Numbered from the stretch's first letter, positions 9,726 to 19,011 are shown. The stretch: 64,000 nt of DNA from Bacteroidales bacterium UBA5371 (GCA_002407855.1 DHPF01000003.1:57372-121371), one strand, 5' to 3'. Notes: generated by a model from the letters alone, not told the origin. Numbers and translations are program-made.

Positions 9726-11132
9726 TTATTTCTTTTCTATGCTTTTGATTGTTTGCTCCATTTGGCTGTAAACAGGAGCATGATTAATTATCCTCTTTTC
9801 ACTATCCAAAAGATAAAGGTCGGGTGTCATATCAATGTCTAAATTGTATTTCTGCTTTATGATGTCGGGGTCAGATTTCAAAACAATCCATTTGAATGGG
9901 TGGTTTTTGCTAAATGCTAAACTCTCCTCCAAGTTATAATCTAAATCAATGCTATAAACCTCAAAATCATATTTATCTTTATATTCGGAGTAGAACTTCT
10001 CAAATGCTTCCAAGTTCTCCTTACACGACTTACAACCAGCACTCCAAAAGTAAACGATAGTATATTTCTTTTTCACATCATAAAGATTATAAGTATTGCC
10101 AAGAAGGTCTTTTTCCGAGAGATTAACAAATTGTTTACCAGGAAGCAAGGGGCGTATTTCGTTTGCTTCTATTTGCAGTTTCTCTATCTCTGAGGGTGAA
10201 ATCCAAGGGGTTGTTTCGCTGCTTACAACCCTATCCACAATTCCAACAAACCTCTCTTCATTATAGGCAAAAGGAGACTTCCTATTGATTGTTAGAAAAT
10301 AATTGACAGCATATTGGGCATATTCTTTTCCGTTATATTTTAAGGCTAAATCCACAAACTCTTTCAACGATTGACCTATTGAATCACCTTGTTGAACTGT
10401 AAGCTCATTAATATAAGTCTTTAATTTACTGAAAAAATATGGGGTTGCAATTAATCTATTGTCAGCAAAGTCAAAATTATTCCAATAATTAGTTCTGAAA
10501 AAATAGACAAACTCAGCTGTCTTTGAAGTGTCAATTTCCCTGCCCTTAAAGAAATGTTGGGGTATTTTAGGGTCTTCCAATGCTTTTACCATTTTGGTCA
10601 TAAGGTGAGAGGGATAGTTTTTATAAAACTCCTCTTGAAACTGAATAAAACCTCTTCTTTCTTTGTTGTAGGCTATCTCTATACTATCTAAATTAATGTT
10701 TTTATCCCTATTCCGTTTGATATAGTTCTTAACATCTTTCTCATTATTTCTAAACAAAGTATTGGCTCTCTGAAACTCAAAATAAAGGTCGTTATCCTTG
10801 CAACCCTTTATCTGATAATTCCACAAAAGGTCAATTTCAACGCTGAATGTTGGGCTTTTGTCAAAAAGGAAAGCAAACATTTCATAGTCCTTGTTTGCCA
10901 CAAATCCCATACCCTGATGTATATTGTCTTTTTTTAGAACAAAAGTTCCGTCTTTCTCTTTTTTTAGGGTATCTATTATGAATTGATTATTCCCATATAT
11001 AGTTTTTATATAAACTACGCTATCCTCAATACCGTGTATTTTAAAAGTGATATTATATTTGTTTTGAGCAAAAATAAAAGAAGGAAAGAGAAATAAAATA
11101 AGAAGCAGTATTATATTTAGTCTTTTGTTCAT
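9726..11132 (-). CDS. TlpA-like thioredoxin-fold protein, exported
   Basis: The 468-residue product has a signal peptide (hydrophobic LNIILLLILFLFPSFIFA, then Q). Its N-terminal ~110 residues resemble DUF4369 (NITFKIHGIEDSVVYIKTIYG), and a helical middle follows (DUF5106-like). The C-terminal ~140 residues are an AhpC/TSA-thioredoxin domain with the redox pair CKSC in YFWSAGCKSCKENLEAF. It probably acts in the periplasm on disulfides or is anchored near the outer membrane; the substrate is unknown. The frame opens at 11168, but the ATG at 11132 precedes the signal peptide directly and avoids overlap with the paralogue upstream (13-base gap). Confidence 0.8.
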   Translation of the reverse strand: MNKRLNIILLLILFLFPSFIFAQNKYNITFKIHGIEDSVVYIKTIYGNNQFIIDTLKKEKDGTFVLKKDNIHQGMGFVANKDYEMFAFLFDKSPTFSVEIDLLWNYQIKGCKDNDLYFEFQRANTLFRNNEKDVKNYIKRNRDKNINLDSIEIAYNKERRGFIQFQEEFYKNYPSHLMTKMVKALEDPKIPQHFFKGREIDTSKTAEFVYFFRTNYWNNFDFADNRLIATPYFFSKLKTYINELTVQQGDSIGQSLKEFVDLALKYNGKEYAQYAVNYFLTINRKSPFAYNEERFVGIVDRVVSSETTPWISPSEIEKLQIEANEIRPLLPGKQFVNLSEKDLLGNTYNLYDVKKKYTIVYFWSAGCKSCKENLEAFEKFYSEYKDKYDFEVYSIDLDYNLEESLAFSKNHPFKWIVLKSDPDIIKQKYNLDIDMTPDLYLLDSEKRIINHAPVYSQMEQTIKSIEKK

Positions 11133-11145
11133 TTTGTGAAAAGAA

Positions 11146-12567
11146 TTAGAATTTAATTTTACCTTCATTGTAAAGTTTCAAATAGTTCTCAATATTATCA
11201 GCAGGTATCTTTTTCCCAATAATTCTATTCTGATTATCTAAAAGAAAGACAACAGGCGTGGTCTCCAAGTCAAAATACTCGTGCCAATCGTAGTTGGCAA
11301 CCAAGCCATTTACATTTAGCCAATCGAGTTTTAGTTGTTTAATTTTGTCTTTCCACTGGTTTATATCAGAGCCAGAATTAACAGCCATAACATCTAACTT
11401 ATATATATCCTTATTATCCTTATAAAACTTATAGAGCTTAGGAATTTCCGTTGCACAATGCCCACAGTCGTATGACCAAAAGATTAATAATTTGTAGTTT
11501 CCTGTCAAACCATACAAGTCGTGTACTACATCATTGGTATCAGGACAAGCCAAGTTAGGAACTTGTTTTAATAGGGTTGAATTGCTCCACTTCTTAGCAC
11601 GAGCAACCTCTTTATCAATGGAAGAAGGCGGCATCCAAATTGCATCGCCCGAAGCATAGTATTTATTTATCATATTGATATAAATCTCATCATGTCCCAT
11701 ATAAGGACTTCTTAAATATCTTTCAGTTATGTCGTGAACCAAGAATTTAAACATTAACTTACTACCTCTTGCTCTTTCAATAATATTTACGGCATAACTA
11801 AAAATACTATCCTTGGTTTGATACTTCATCATATCCTCCCAAAAGGTTTCATAGTATTTATGAAACACCGTTTGAGGAGTTCTCAACAAACCATCGCATT
11901 GGAAATCTATATTGTCAAAATAATGACTCACATAATAATTATACTTTTTCATTTGCATAGCAACCGAATCAATACTTCCATCGTCCTTGTAAATAGGCTC
12001 AGGTTCCGGAACATCAACACTCCTTGTTGCATTAAACACTTTTGAGAGCAAGTGATTAGGATTTCTCTTTATGAAGTCTTCTTTTATAGAGTCGTTTTGC
12101 GACCTAAGTTCTTTGAGCTTACTATTGTATTCGTTTTCGCCCATAGTTGCTTTATACTTATTTAGCTCCTTAACCTCCAACCCCAAGCGATTAGTTTCTT
12201 TCATATAATCAAAATACTCCTTATTAACATCAGACTTCTTAGCCGTTATATTATTAATCCAATCTTTTTCATCGGTTTTCAAGCTTAGTTTTTGTTCCTT
12301 ATCTACAATAAACTCGCAATATTGCCCCGAGCGATTAGCAAAGAAATAAATACCATCTTCAAGGGTCTTTTCCTTATTTTCAAACACAAACTTACCCTTT
12401 TTGTTATAAGCAGAGTCAATAGAATAGGTGCCATTCAAATAATAATTACCCAATAGCAATATACTATCTTTATTTCCTTTTATTTCCAAAGAAACAGAGT
12501 ATTGGGCATTAGTCTTAGAGCTTAAAACAAATAGCATAATAGCGAAAATACAATAATATCTTTTCAT
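11146..12567 (-). CDS. TlpA-like thioredoxin-fold protein, exported (paralogue)
   Basis: The 473-residue protein starts with a signal peptide (MKRYYCIFAIMLFVLSSKTNAQ). An N-terminal DUF4369-like beta domain (VSLEIKGNKDSILLLGNYYLNG) and a long helical middle are followed by a thioredoxin domain with CGHC in FWSYDCGHCATEIPKLYKFY. It has the same architecture as the next gene downstream, so the two are tandem paralogues, probably cotranscribed. The active-site dipeptides differ (GH here, KS in the neighbour), which suggests different redox potentials. A -7-type box TATTTTTG (12617-12610, minus) lies 43 bases ahead of the start. Confidence 0.8.
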   Translation of the reverse strand: MKRYYCIFAIMLFVLSSKTNAQYSVSLEIKGNKDSILLLGNYYLNGTYSIDSAYNKKGKFVFENKEKTLEDGIYFFANRSGQYCEFIVDKEQKLSLKTDEKDWINNITAKKSDVNKEYFDYMKETNRLGLEVKELNKYKATMGENEYNSKLKELRSQNDSIKEDFIKRNPNHLLSKVFNATRSVDVPEPEPIYKDDGSIDSVAMQMKKYNYYVSHYFDNIDFQCDGLLRTPQTVFHKYYETFWEDMMKYQTKDSIFSYAVNIIERARGSKLMFKFLVHDITERYLRSPYMGHDEIYINMINKYYASGDAIWMPPSSIDKEVARAKKWSNSTLLKQVPNLACPDTNDVVHDLYGLTGNYKLLIFWSYDCGHCATEIPKLYKFYKDNKDIYKLDVMAVNSGSDINQWKDKIKQLKLDWLNVNGLVANYDWHEYFDLETTPVVFLLDNQNRIIGKKIPADNIENYLKLYNEGKIKF

Positions 12568-12708
12568 ATATTTTTATAGTATGTTTTTTAGGTTAAAAAT
12601 TTAAAAGAGCAAAAATACAAATTTTACAAGAATAAATCAATCAAATTTATTAGTAAACGCTTTTTTTCTTTAACAATTATACGTTTGCTATCAATTCTTT
12701 CAAAACAT

Positions 12709-12740
12709 TTTGTTTGGTTTGAAATAAATTTGTACATTTG
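12709..12740 (+). promoter_or_regulatory. Consensus Bacteroidota promoter
   Basis: TTTG (12709-12712), 20 bases, TACATTTG (12733-12740). Transcription would start near 12747, ahead of the small ORF at 12772 and in the direction of the genes at 13112 and 13765. Confidence 0.6.
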
Positions 12741-12771
12741 CCTCGTGGATTAGAATAAAAACAAAATAGCT

Positions 12772-12969
12772 ATGATTAGCACCAATATACATATTAATTC
12801 AGACATATCCTCCCTAAAGTCTAATCAGACAACTAAGGAAACTCTATTTCTTTTTTCTTATTTTTATGTTACTTTGCTCCAAATAATTAAAATAAAAACA
12901 TATATATCGCCCTGTTTTTTGATAAAAGTTAAAGATTATATTCGTTTTTTCAAAAGAAAAAGGAAGTAA
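12772..12969 (+). CDS. Possible 65-residue protein of unknown function
   Basis: Starts MISTNIHINSDISS, contains one hydrophobic stretch (LFLFSYFYVTLLQII) and ends in a basic tail (FFKRKRK). Its only support is its position about 25 bases downstream of a good promoter and the open frame. No family is recognised, and the composition is close to that of AT-rich non-coding DNA. It could equally be a leader region of the downstream genes. Confidence 0.3.
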   Translation: MISTNIHINSDISSLKSNQTTKETLFLFSYFYVTLLQIIKIKTYISPCFLIKVKDYIRFFKRKRK

Positions 12970-13111
12970 TCATAGTAATTAACCCCTAAAAATTAAGAAA
13001 GAAGGTTTCCTCTTCAAAATGGTGTTGGCTACAAACCATTAAAACATTAGCCGCTGTTATAATAATGAATAAGTATCGGATAATATATAACGCACGACGA
13101 AAAGTTATAAA

Positions 13112-13696
13112 ATGAAAAATATATTAATATTTATATTTATATCATTGATTGCAGAAAGCTCTTTTGCTCAAAATGATGTAAATGCTCAAAACAATAAGAC
13201 AAATAGTTTAAAGGGGCTTGAACTATATTTATCAACTAATTATTCTAAGATTAAAAACTCTTCATTTGGTTTTGGAGCAGGTGGAAATATTGTTTTCTTC
13301 TCTCAAAAGCCTTTTAATTTTGTTGTCAATATGTTTGACTTTAATAATCTTGAGTATTACTATCGTTCAGAAAGAAGTAACTTAGGAATGCTTTCTATTA
13401 TTAGTCCAAACGTAAGATATAATATTGGTAAGAGAACAAAACTCTTTCTTGAATTGGGACTATGTTATAATATGTATCTTTATGATACTTACGTATATCC
13501 ACCTAATAATGCTATTTACGATAAATATGTATATGATAATAATTTTGGGTTAAATGCAGGTATTGGATTAAAGATTCCTATAAAAGAGCGTAATATCTTT
13601 ATAAAGACTGATTGTAAATGGGTTTATGAAAAGGAAAATGGTGGAGATAAAATATTTTTAATATACTATCGCTTAGTTTTAGGCTTTGCTTTCTAA
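13112..13696 (+). CDS. Outer-membrane beta-barrel protein, small
   Basis: The 194-residue protein has a signal peptide (MKNILIFIFISLIAESSFAQ). Alternating hydrophobic/aromatic strands follow (FGFGAGGNIVFF, NVRYNIGKRTKLFLELGLCYNMY, NAGIGLKIPI), ending in FAF, with the C-terminal Phe typical of outer-membrane barrels. About eight strands are expected, like OmpW/OmpX-sized or PF13568-type barrels. No ligand is predicted. It is followed after 68 bases by another barrel, probably a distant paralogue. Confidence 0.65.
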   Translation: MKNILIFIFISLIAESSFAQNDVNAQNNKTNSLKGLELYLSTNYSKIKNSSFGFGAGGNIVFFSQKPFNFVVNMFDFNNLEYYYRSERSNLGMLSIISPNVRYNIGKRTKLFLELGLCYNMYLYDTYVYPPNNAIYDKYVYDNNFGLNAGIGLKIPIKERNIFIKTDCKWVYEKENGGDKIFLIYYRLVLGFAF

Positions 13697-13764
13697 ATAA
13701 AAAAGCAGCTAATGAATATAAAGATGAATTAGAAACTTATATAACAAAAATAATAGAATAGATA

Positions 13765-14376
13765 ATGAAAAAGATAATAATTTTAGTTGCACTTATATTT
13801 GTAAGTATTGTAACTATGGCACAAGTCCAATACGGAGTTAGAGCGGGAATGACTTTGTCAACCTATTATTCTGCTCAAGATATTTTTAAGTTCAAACCGG
13901 GTATCCACGTAGGAGCAGTTGCAGATATTCCTATTGGTTCTTCTAAGTTTTCTTTTGTTCCAGGTGTGTATTTTGCTGATAAGGGAACAAAAGTAAAAGA
14001 ATATTCTAGTAATAATTATAATAAAGAAACACATTATAATTATCAATTAGAAATACCTTTGCTTTTTACTTATAAATTTCCAATAAATGATAAACTAAGC
14101 CTTAAGCCTCAAATAGGAGCTTATGTTGCATATGGATTATTTGAAATTACTAATTGGAAAATAGATTATATAAATACAAATACTCAACCTACTGAAGGTA
14201 CATTTACTAGTTATTTTTATGATTATCCTTTTGGGTTATTATTTGGAGCTAATGCGGGTTTATCTGCTTTCTATAATAAGTATTCATTTACTCTTTCTTG
14301 TGATATTAGTTCTATTTCAAGGTTGAGAAAATATCCTGATATTTGTCTATTCTTTTCCTTAGGCTATAACTTTTAG
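13765..14376 (+). CDS. PorT/OmpX-type outer-membrane beta-barrel protein
   Basis: The 203-residue protein has a signal peptide (MKKIIILVALIFVSIVTMAQ), then VQYGVRAGMTLSTYYS, the common opening of Bacteroidota "outer membrane protein beta-barrel domain" proteins (PF13568). Strand-like segments (KPGIHVGAVADIPIG, FSFVPGVYFADKGTK, LSLKPQIGAYVAYG) repeat to the C-terminal LGYNF, which ends in Phe. Function is unknown; PorT itself is a T9SS accessory factor, but this broad family has many other members. A wobble-containing terminator hairpin follows at 14403. Confidence 0.7.
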   Translation: MKKIIILVALIFVSIVTMAQVQYGVRAGMTLSTYYSAQDIFKFKPGIHVGAVADIPIGSSKFSFVPGVYFADKGTKVKEYSSNNYNKETHYNYQLEIPLLFTYKFPINDKLSLKPQIGAYVAYGLFEITNWKIDYINTNTQPTEGTFTSYFYDYPFGLLFGANAGLSAFYNKYSFTLSCDISSISRLRKYPDICLFFSLGYNF

Positions 14377-14402
14377 AGATAAAAATTTTGATTAGGAATT
14401 AA

Positions 14403-14438
14403 AAGCGGTGGGTTTTGATTATAATTCACTGCTTTTTT
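14403..14438 (+). terminator. Rho-independent terminator
   Basis: Stem AAGCGGTG (14403-14410) with CACTGCTT (14427-14434), one G-U pair, 16-base loop, then a run of T to 14438. It closes the beta-barrel pair. Confidence 0.65.
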
Positions 14439-14508
14439 ATTTTATTATTATTAGTGTGTGTAATGATAAATGGCGATGAATAATGCTTCTCTTTTTAATA
14501 AAAATAAC

Positions 14509-14516
14509 TATTTTTG
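14509..14516 (+). promoter_or_regulatory. -7 box upstream of the aminotransferase
   Basis: TATTTTTG matches TAnnTTTG and lies 22 bases before the ATG at 14538. No clear TTTG is seen at -33. Confidence 0.4.
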
Positions 14517-14537
14517 CACAAGTAATATTTATAAGCT

Positions 14538-15731
14538 ATGAAAACTTCTTTAAAGGAATTTAGACAATATGTTGCACAAGTAGGGGAGATAGACCCAATA
14601 ATGATTGACGTTGAAAAGGCAGAAGGTATTTGGGTTTGGGACACCGATGGAAAGAAATATATTGATATGCTTTCAGGAATTTGTGTTGGGAATGTAGGAC
14701 ATAGAAACCAAAGAATTGTTGAGAAAGTAAAGCAACAATTGGATAAATATATGCATATTATGGTCTATGGAGAGTTTGTACAAAGCCCACAGCTCAACTA
14801 TGCAAAGCGATTAATGAGCGTGTTGCCAAATAATTTCAATCAGATTTTCTATGTAAATTCAGGCTCAGAAGCAATTGAAGGAGCAATAAAAGCAGCAAGG
14901 CTATACAATAATCGCCATGAAGTAATCTCTTTCAAAAACTCCTATCATGGCTCAACACTTGGAGCAGTAAGCCTTTTAAGTGATGAAAAGCTAACCCAGA
15001 AGTTTCGCCCACTTATCCCAATGTGTAATAGAATTGAGTTTAATAATGAAGACGATTTATTGAAGATAACAGAAAAAACCTCTTGTGTGGTTGCCGAAAC
15101 CATTCAAGCAGGAGCAGGTGTAATACTTCCAAAGAATGACTTTTTGAAAAAACTCAAAGCCAAATGTCAAGAAGTGGGTGCATTACTAATAATGGATGAA
15201 ATACAAACAGGATTTGGACGCACAGGAAAGCTATTTGGCTTTATGAATTATGGATTTGTTCCCGACATACTTTGCATTGCAAAAGGAATGGGAGCAGGAA
15301 TGCCAATTGGAGCCTTTGTATCTTCCAATGAAATAATGAACAAGCTCAATAATCACCACCCACTAATTGGGCATGCCACAACCTTTGGAGGACACCCAAT
15401 AAGTTGCGTTGCAGCACTTGAAAACCTAAATATAATAATTGAAGAAAACCTAATGGATGAGGTAGAAGCAAAAGGAGAGATATATCGCACAAAGCTAATT
15501 CATCCACAAATCAAAGAAGTTAGAGGCATAGGATTATTCAATTGCATAGAACTAAAACATAAAGAGAATTGGCAGAAAGCCTTAATAAGTTGTTTTGAAC
15601 AAGGGATAATAACCGGAACACATCTTTTCAATGAAGGATGCCTAAGCATTAAACCCCCATTAACCATAACTTACGACCAAATAAACCTTTCAATAGAGAA
15701 AATCCTCAAAGCATTAGATGCTTTAAATTAG
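14538..15731 (+). CDS. Class III aminotransferase (acetylornithine/ornithine type)
   Basis: A PLP-dependent aminotransferase of 397 residues. Class signatures in order: GSEAIEGAIKAAR (cofactor phosphate contact), SYHGSTLGA, the LLIMDEIQTGFGRTGKLF block containing the PLP-nitrogen Asp, and IAKGMGAGMPIGAF with the Schiff-base Lys at about residue 248. ATTFGGHPISCVAALE follows. The overall pattern fits the ArgD/RocD/GabT subgroup; the substrate cannot be fixed. It stands alone between terminators and has its own -7 box, with no arginine genes nearby. Confidence 0.85.
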   Translation: MKTSLKEFRQYVAQVGEIDPIMIDVEKAEGIWVWDTDGKKYIDMLSGICVGNVGHRNQRIVEKVKQQLDKYMHIMVYGEFVQSPQLNYAKRLMSVLPNNFNQIFYVNSGSEAIEGAIKAARLYNNRHEVISFKNSYHGSTLGAVSLLSDEKLTQKFRPLIPMCNRIEFNNEDDLLKITEKTSCVVAETIQAGAGVILPKNDFLKKLKAKCQEVGALLIMDEIQTGFGRTGKLFGFMNYGFVPDILCIAKGMGAGMPIGAFVSSNEIMNKLNNHHPLIGHATTFGGHPISCVAALENLNIIIEENLMDEVEAKGEIYRTKLIHPQIKEVRGIGLFNCIELKHKENWQKALISCFEQGIITGTHLFNEGCLSIKPPLTITYDQINLSIEKILKALDALN

Positions 15732-15802
15732 CTTCCCTTTTTTCAATCTTTACATCAATATCAATATTCTAAACCCAATCAAACGAAATAACGCCGATTT
15801 GA

Positions 15803-15827
15803 AATGAATATTCTTTTAGTATTCATT
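15803..15827 (+). repeat. Small hairpin downstream of the aminotransferase
   Basis: AATGAATA (15803-15810) and TATTCATT (15820-15827) form an 8-bp perfect stem. There is no direct T run, so terminator activity is doubtful. Confidence 0.3.
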
Positions 15828-15898
15828 ATACTATGGGAGTTTTCTTATTGTTCTATCTATTAAATATACTGTTTAATTTTGATTTTATTTGAAAAAGC

Positions 15899-15929
15899 TT
15901 GATTTATAGAATAAATATTTATATCTTTG
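15899..15929 (+). promoter_or_regulatory. Promoter ahead of the GTAT-repeat ORF
   Basis: TTG (15899-15901), 20 bases, TATCTTTG (15922-15929), close to consensus. An upstream TTG codon at 15927 is inside the -7 box, so translation should begin at the ATG at 15951. Confidence 0.5.
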
Positions 15930-15950
15930 TCGCAACAAAAGAGCAGAAAA

Positions 15951-16202
15951 ATGAAAAGAATATTATCCCTTTTTACTTCAGAACTCTTTAGCAATTATTC
16001 ATTATTGCTAATACTCCTATCAAGTTTTATCAGTTTAATCTTGCTGTACTTTATTGAGAATACCAACTTTAATAGTATTGGTATGTATGTATGTATGTAT
16101 GTATGTATGTATGTATGTATGTATGTATGTATGTATGTATGTATGTATGTATGTATGTATGTATGTATGGCATTTTCTATTTGGGGAAGAATAAATTTAT
16201 AA
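15951..16202 (+). CDS. Small membrane protein interrupted by a GTAT microsatellite
   Basis: The 83-residue frame starts MKRILSLFTSELFSNYS, then one strong transmembrane segment (LLLILLSSFISLILLYF). It then runs through 22 GTAT units, read as repeated MYVC, and ends MAFSIWGRINL. The promoter and the well-formed N-terminal anchor suggest it is expressed. Because the unit is four bases, each gain or loss of a copy shifts the frame, as in phase-variable genes. All three frames after the repeat stop within 12 codons. After the stop at 16202 the same frame stays open for another 40 codons (to 16325). Not recognised as a family. Confidence 0.45.
   Translation: MKRILSLFTSELFSNYSLLLILLSSFISLILLYFIENTNFNSIGMYVCMYVCMYVCMYVCMYVCMYVCMYVCMAFSIWGRINL
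16081..16168. repeat. Tetranucleotide microsatellite (GTAT)22
   Basis: Twenty-two perfect copies of GTAT in 88 bases, uninterrupted, inside the ORF 15951-16202. No other long microsatellite is present in the window. Confidence 0.97.
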
Positions 16203-16345
16203 CATAAAGGAGTTTTGGTTACTTCAAAAACATTCTTTCCAAAACCCCATAAATTATTTGAAGATGTAAAACAAAAGAATATTTCCACAATTTACAAGAA
16301 AGAGGGCAAAGGGTTTTACGGTTAAACGTTTAAAATTTAAAAGTA

Positions 16346-17470
16346 ATGAAAAATATATATAAAATATTAGCAATATTATTATTAGTAATATTTGCTGTTG
16401 CGTGTACAAACGAAGAACAATTCGATAATGTAAAAAATAATTATAACAATAAGACTGATATAATGCAAATAGATACTATGATGTATGAAAGTATAACAGA
16501 AGAACTCGCTTTTGAATTAAATAAATACACCTATCAATATGAAATAGTAGAATATAAAGATGAAGAAATGATAAAGTTACTGAATGATTTTGATAACTTA
16601 ATTAAGAACAATACTATAACCGTTCATTCTTATGATATACAACAAGCGTTATTTGCTATGGAAACGTATTTTAATTATGCTTTAATACACAAACAAACAT
16701 CCTTTGATACATTTAGCTATTCAGAACGGAATTTTTCTTTTGTTATTCCTTTAAACATTAATAAAACTATTTCCGCTAACGTCTTAAGAGAAGCCTATAT
16801 AAATTTTATTGGTTATGTATTAAATGAAATGGGTAATGCTTATTTGCAATATTCAGATTTATATATACAAAATATTACACAATCTCAGATAACTTTTGGA
16901 CTAAGATTACCTCCTTTTTACTATGTTTCATCGTCATTTTCTATAAGGGGTATGATAATGCGAATACCTACTGATTATCCAACAATACCTAATGGTATAA
17001 ACTCTGATTGGAATTATATGTATGAGGGTGTAGTAGATCAAACTATAAGATACTGGAGTAAAAAATACGTTAATGATCTATATATATGTATGCACACTAT
17101 TAATTCACCATTACCTTCCTTAGGAACTATCATGTATGCTACTTACATGGGCTCAGTGTTTTATGATTCAAGTGTTTATCAAAATGGAATGAATTTTGTT
17201 AGTAATCCAACTTATGCGCAAGGTTCTTTATTCTCTATTGTTAGAGCAACCATACTAGCAGCTCGTTATTTTGCATTAAATCCAGTAAATAATCCTAACA
17301 ATTATACAAATATAGACGTGCTTCCAGCTTGCCATGAAGTTTATAAGATTAATAAGTGGGTGTCAAAACAGGGGTATATATCACAAATGAAATTTGGTAT
17401 ATCTTCATCAGATATTTTTCATGATTATTTAGTCGATCTTGACATAGAAAGGGATATATTTTTAAACTAA
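16346..17470 (+). CDS. Lipoprotein of unknown function
   Basis: The 374-residue product has a lipoprotein signal (MKNIYKILAILLLVIFAVAC, lipobox FAVAC with the modified Cys at residue 20) followed by an Asn-rich linker. The rest is acidic and helical near the N-terminus, then rich in Tyr, Asn and Ile. No enzymatic motif was recognised. It is followed after 17 bases by a T9SS-sorted protein on the same strand, so the two may be cotranscribed and act together at the cell surface. Confidence 0.6.
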   Translation: MKNIYKILAILLLVIFAVACTNEEQFDNVKNNYNNKTDIMQIDTMMYESITEELAFELNKYTYQYEIVEYKDEEMIKLLNDFDNLIKNNTITVHSYDIQQALFAMETYFNYALIHKQTSFDTFSYSERNFSFVIPLNINKTISANVLREAYINFIGYVLNEMGNAYLQYSDLYIQNITQSQITFGLRLPPFYYVSSSFSIRGMIMRIPTDYPTIPNGINSDWNYMYEGVVDQTIRYWSKKYVNDLYICMHTINSPLPSLGTIMYATYMGSVFYDSSVYQNGMNFVSNPTYAQGSLFSIVRATILAARYFALNPVNNPNNYTNIDVLPACHEVYKINKWVSKQGYISQMKFGISSSDIFHDYLVDLDIERDIFLN

Positions 17471-17487
17471 TAAAGTTTTGTTCAAAT

Positions 17488-18942
17488 ATGAAAAAATTAA
17501 TAATACTTTATATAGCAATTGTATCTACTCATATTCTTAATGCTCAAACTTTTAATCAAACATATTTAAGTGATAGTGTTCAAATTAAAGAGTTAAGTAA
17601 TAAGCAAGGAGATAACTATAAAATTATAAATTACGATAGTGATAATTATTGGTCAAAGATTGCAAATAATATAATTGTGAACTTTGATGATACATTAAAA
17701 ATAAATAATGTAATAGAAACGCCTTTTGCAAGGGATTATAAAATAAAATATGGGAATAAGTTGTTTTTATTAGATTATGCTTATCATTATGATTTTGATG
17801 AAGATTTTAATCAAATAATAGTAAAAGATTCTATTTCTTTAATCTTTTTAGATGTTCATACAAGAGAAGAAAGGAGTATAAGAATTGCAGACTCTTTGAT
17901 TGAATTTGTGAATGAATACCTTTTCCTTAAAGATTCCAAAGAGTTCGTCGCTATTTCGTCTCCACGAATAGATGTTTTTGATACTTCATCTATTGATAGT
18001 GCAATTTATTTTAAGATAGTTGTTTTAGATACTCTTGGAAATGTTTTGAGATATAATAAAATCAATAGGAAATCTCACGAAAGGAGTATTGATAGGCAAG
18101 GAACTAATATTTTAATTAGTAATTATATGTATGATGATAATGAACCTTATTGTCGAAAACTTTACTATCTTGATATAAATTCATTAGAGCTAATAGATAG
18201 CATCATTATTCCACGGAATCATTTATACCTAAAAACAATTAATGATAGTATATTGTTTGGTGTAGGTGGACGACTTAATTGTATTTCTGTTGATATATAT
18301 AATACTATAAATAAAACCTTTGTTAATAATTCTTATAATGTTAGTTCTCCGAGTGTTGATAGGGACAACTCTTATTTTAGTAACTTAATGATAGATTTTG
18401 TTAATGAGGACTCTATATTCTTTGTTTGCCAACTTAGAGATAATTCTCCTTCGGATTACAATTCTTATGGTATAGAATTTTTTAATTTTAAATTAGACGG
18501 AAGTGTGAATTATATGTATTCTTTTAATGGCTATCAAGCTAATAATAAAAGGAAGATACACGGGATTACTGCGCTTGCTGACGGAGGGCTTATAGTAGAT
18601 ATATACTCTGAAGTAGATTATGATATCTCTAATGCTTGGCTGCTTAGATACTCTCATAATGGTAATTTAGGCTTCACCAATATTGAAACAGGAGAAAAAG
18701 AAACAATTAAGGTTTATCCTAACCCTGCAAAGGATTATGTTTATGTTGATATTAAAGCAACTAATTTCGAAAAGGGAGAAGTTGAGTTGTTTGATATTCA
18801 AGGGAAGTTGGTTAAGAGAGTTAAATTAAATGCTAAACAAGGTAATAGAGTTGACGTTTCTAATCTTAATGCAGGAGCTTATACTTATAATGTATCTCTA
18901 AATGGCAAAACCATTAGTGGAAAAATTGTTGTAAGGAAATAA
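17488..18942 (+). CDS. Secreted protein with T9SS type A sorting domain
   Basis: The 484-residue protein has a signal peptide ending near residue 19 (HILNAQ). A ~370-residue body with alternating strand-like segments may be a beta-propeller-like domain, though no clear repeats are seen. The last ~80 residues are a type A T9SS C-terminal domain: KVYPNPAKDYVYVDI, VELFDIQGKLVKRVKL, NLNAGAYTYNVSLNGK and KIVVRK. It should cross the inner membrane by Sec and the outer membrane by the type IX system, then be cleaved or anchored. Function of the body is unknown. Confidence 0.8.
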   Translation: MKKLIILYIAIVSTHILNAQTFNQTYLSDSVQIKELSNKQGDNYKIINYDSDNYWSKIANNIIVNFDDTLKINNVIETPFARDYKIKYGNKLFLLDYAYHYDFDEDFNQIIVKDSISLIFLDVHTREERSIRIADSLIEFVNEYLFLKDSKEFVAISSPRIDVFDTSSIDSAIYFKIVVLDTLGNVLRYNKINRKSHERSIDRQGTNILISNYMYDDNEPYCRKLYYLDINSLELIDSIIIPRNHLYLKTINDSILFGVGGRLNCISVDIYNTINKTFVNNSYNVSSPSVDRDNSYFSNLMIDFVNEDSIFFVCQLRDNSPSDYNSYGIEFFNFKLDGSVNYMYSFNGYQANNKRKIHGITALADGGLIVDIYSEVDYDISNAWLLRYSHNGNLGFTNIETGEKETIKVYPNPAKDYVYVDIKATNFEKGEVELFDIQGKLVKRVKLNAKQGNRVDVSNLNAGAYTYNVSLNGKTISGKIVVRK

Positions 18943-19011
18943 GTATTTCAACTTCGTTTTCTCTTTTATTATCTATTCTTAGATCCAAATTAAATAGTGT
19001 AGATATTCATT

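Larger units (their letters stand above)
12568..13111. other. Intergenic region with promoter, doubtful small ORF and nested inverted repeats
   Basis: Holds a strong plus-strand promoter (12709-12740), a doubtful 65-codon ORF (12772-12969), and a run of short inverted repeats between 13018 and 13109 just ahead of the first beta-barrel gene: AATGGT/ACCATT, GGCTA/TAGCC and TATAAC/GTTATA. Confidence 0.5.

Noticed and set aside
15995..16288. 97-codon minus-strand frame with HTYI repeats
   Set aside because: It is the antisense reading of the GTAT microsatellite; the plus frame has a promoter and a transmembrane start.
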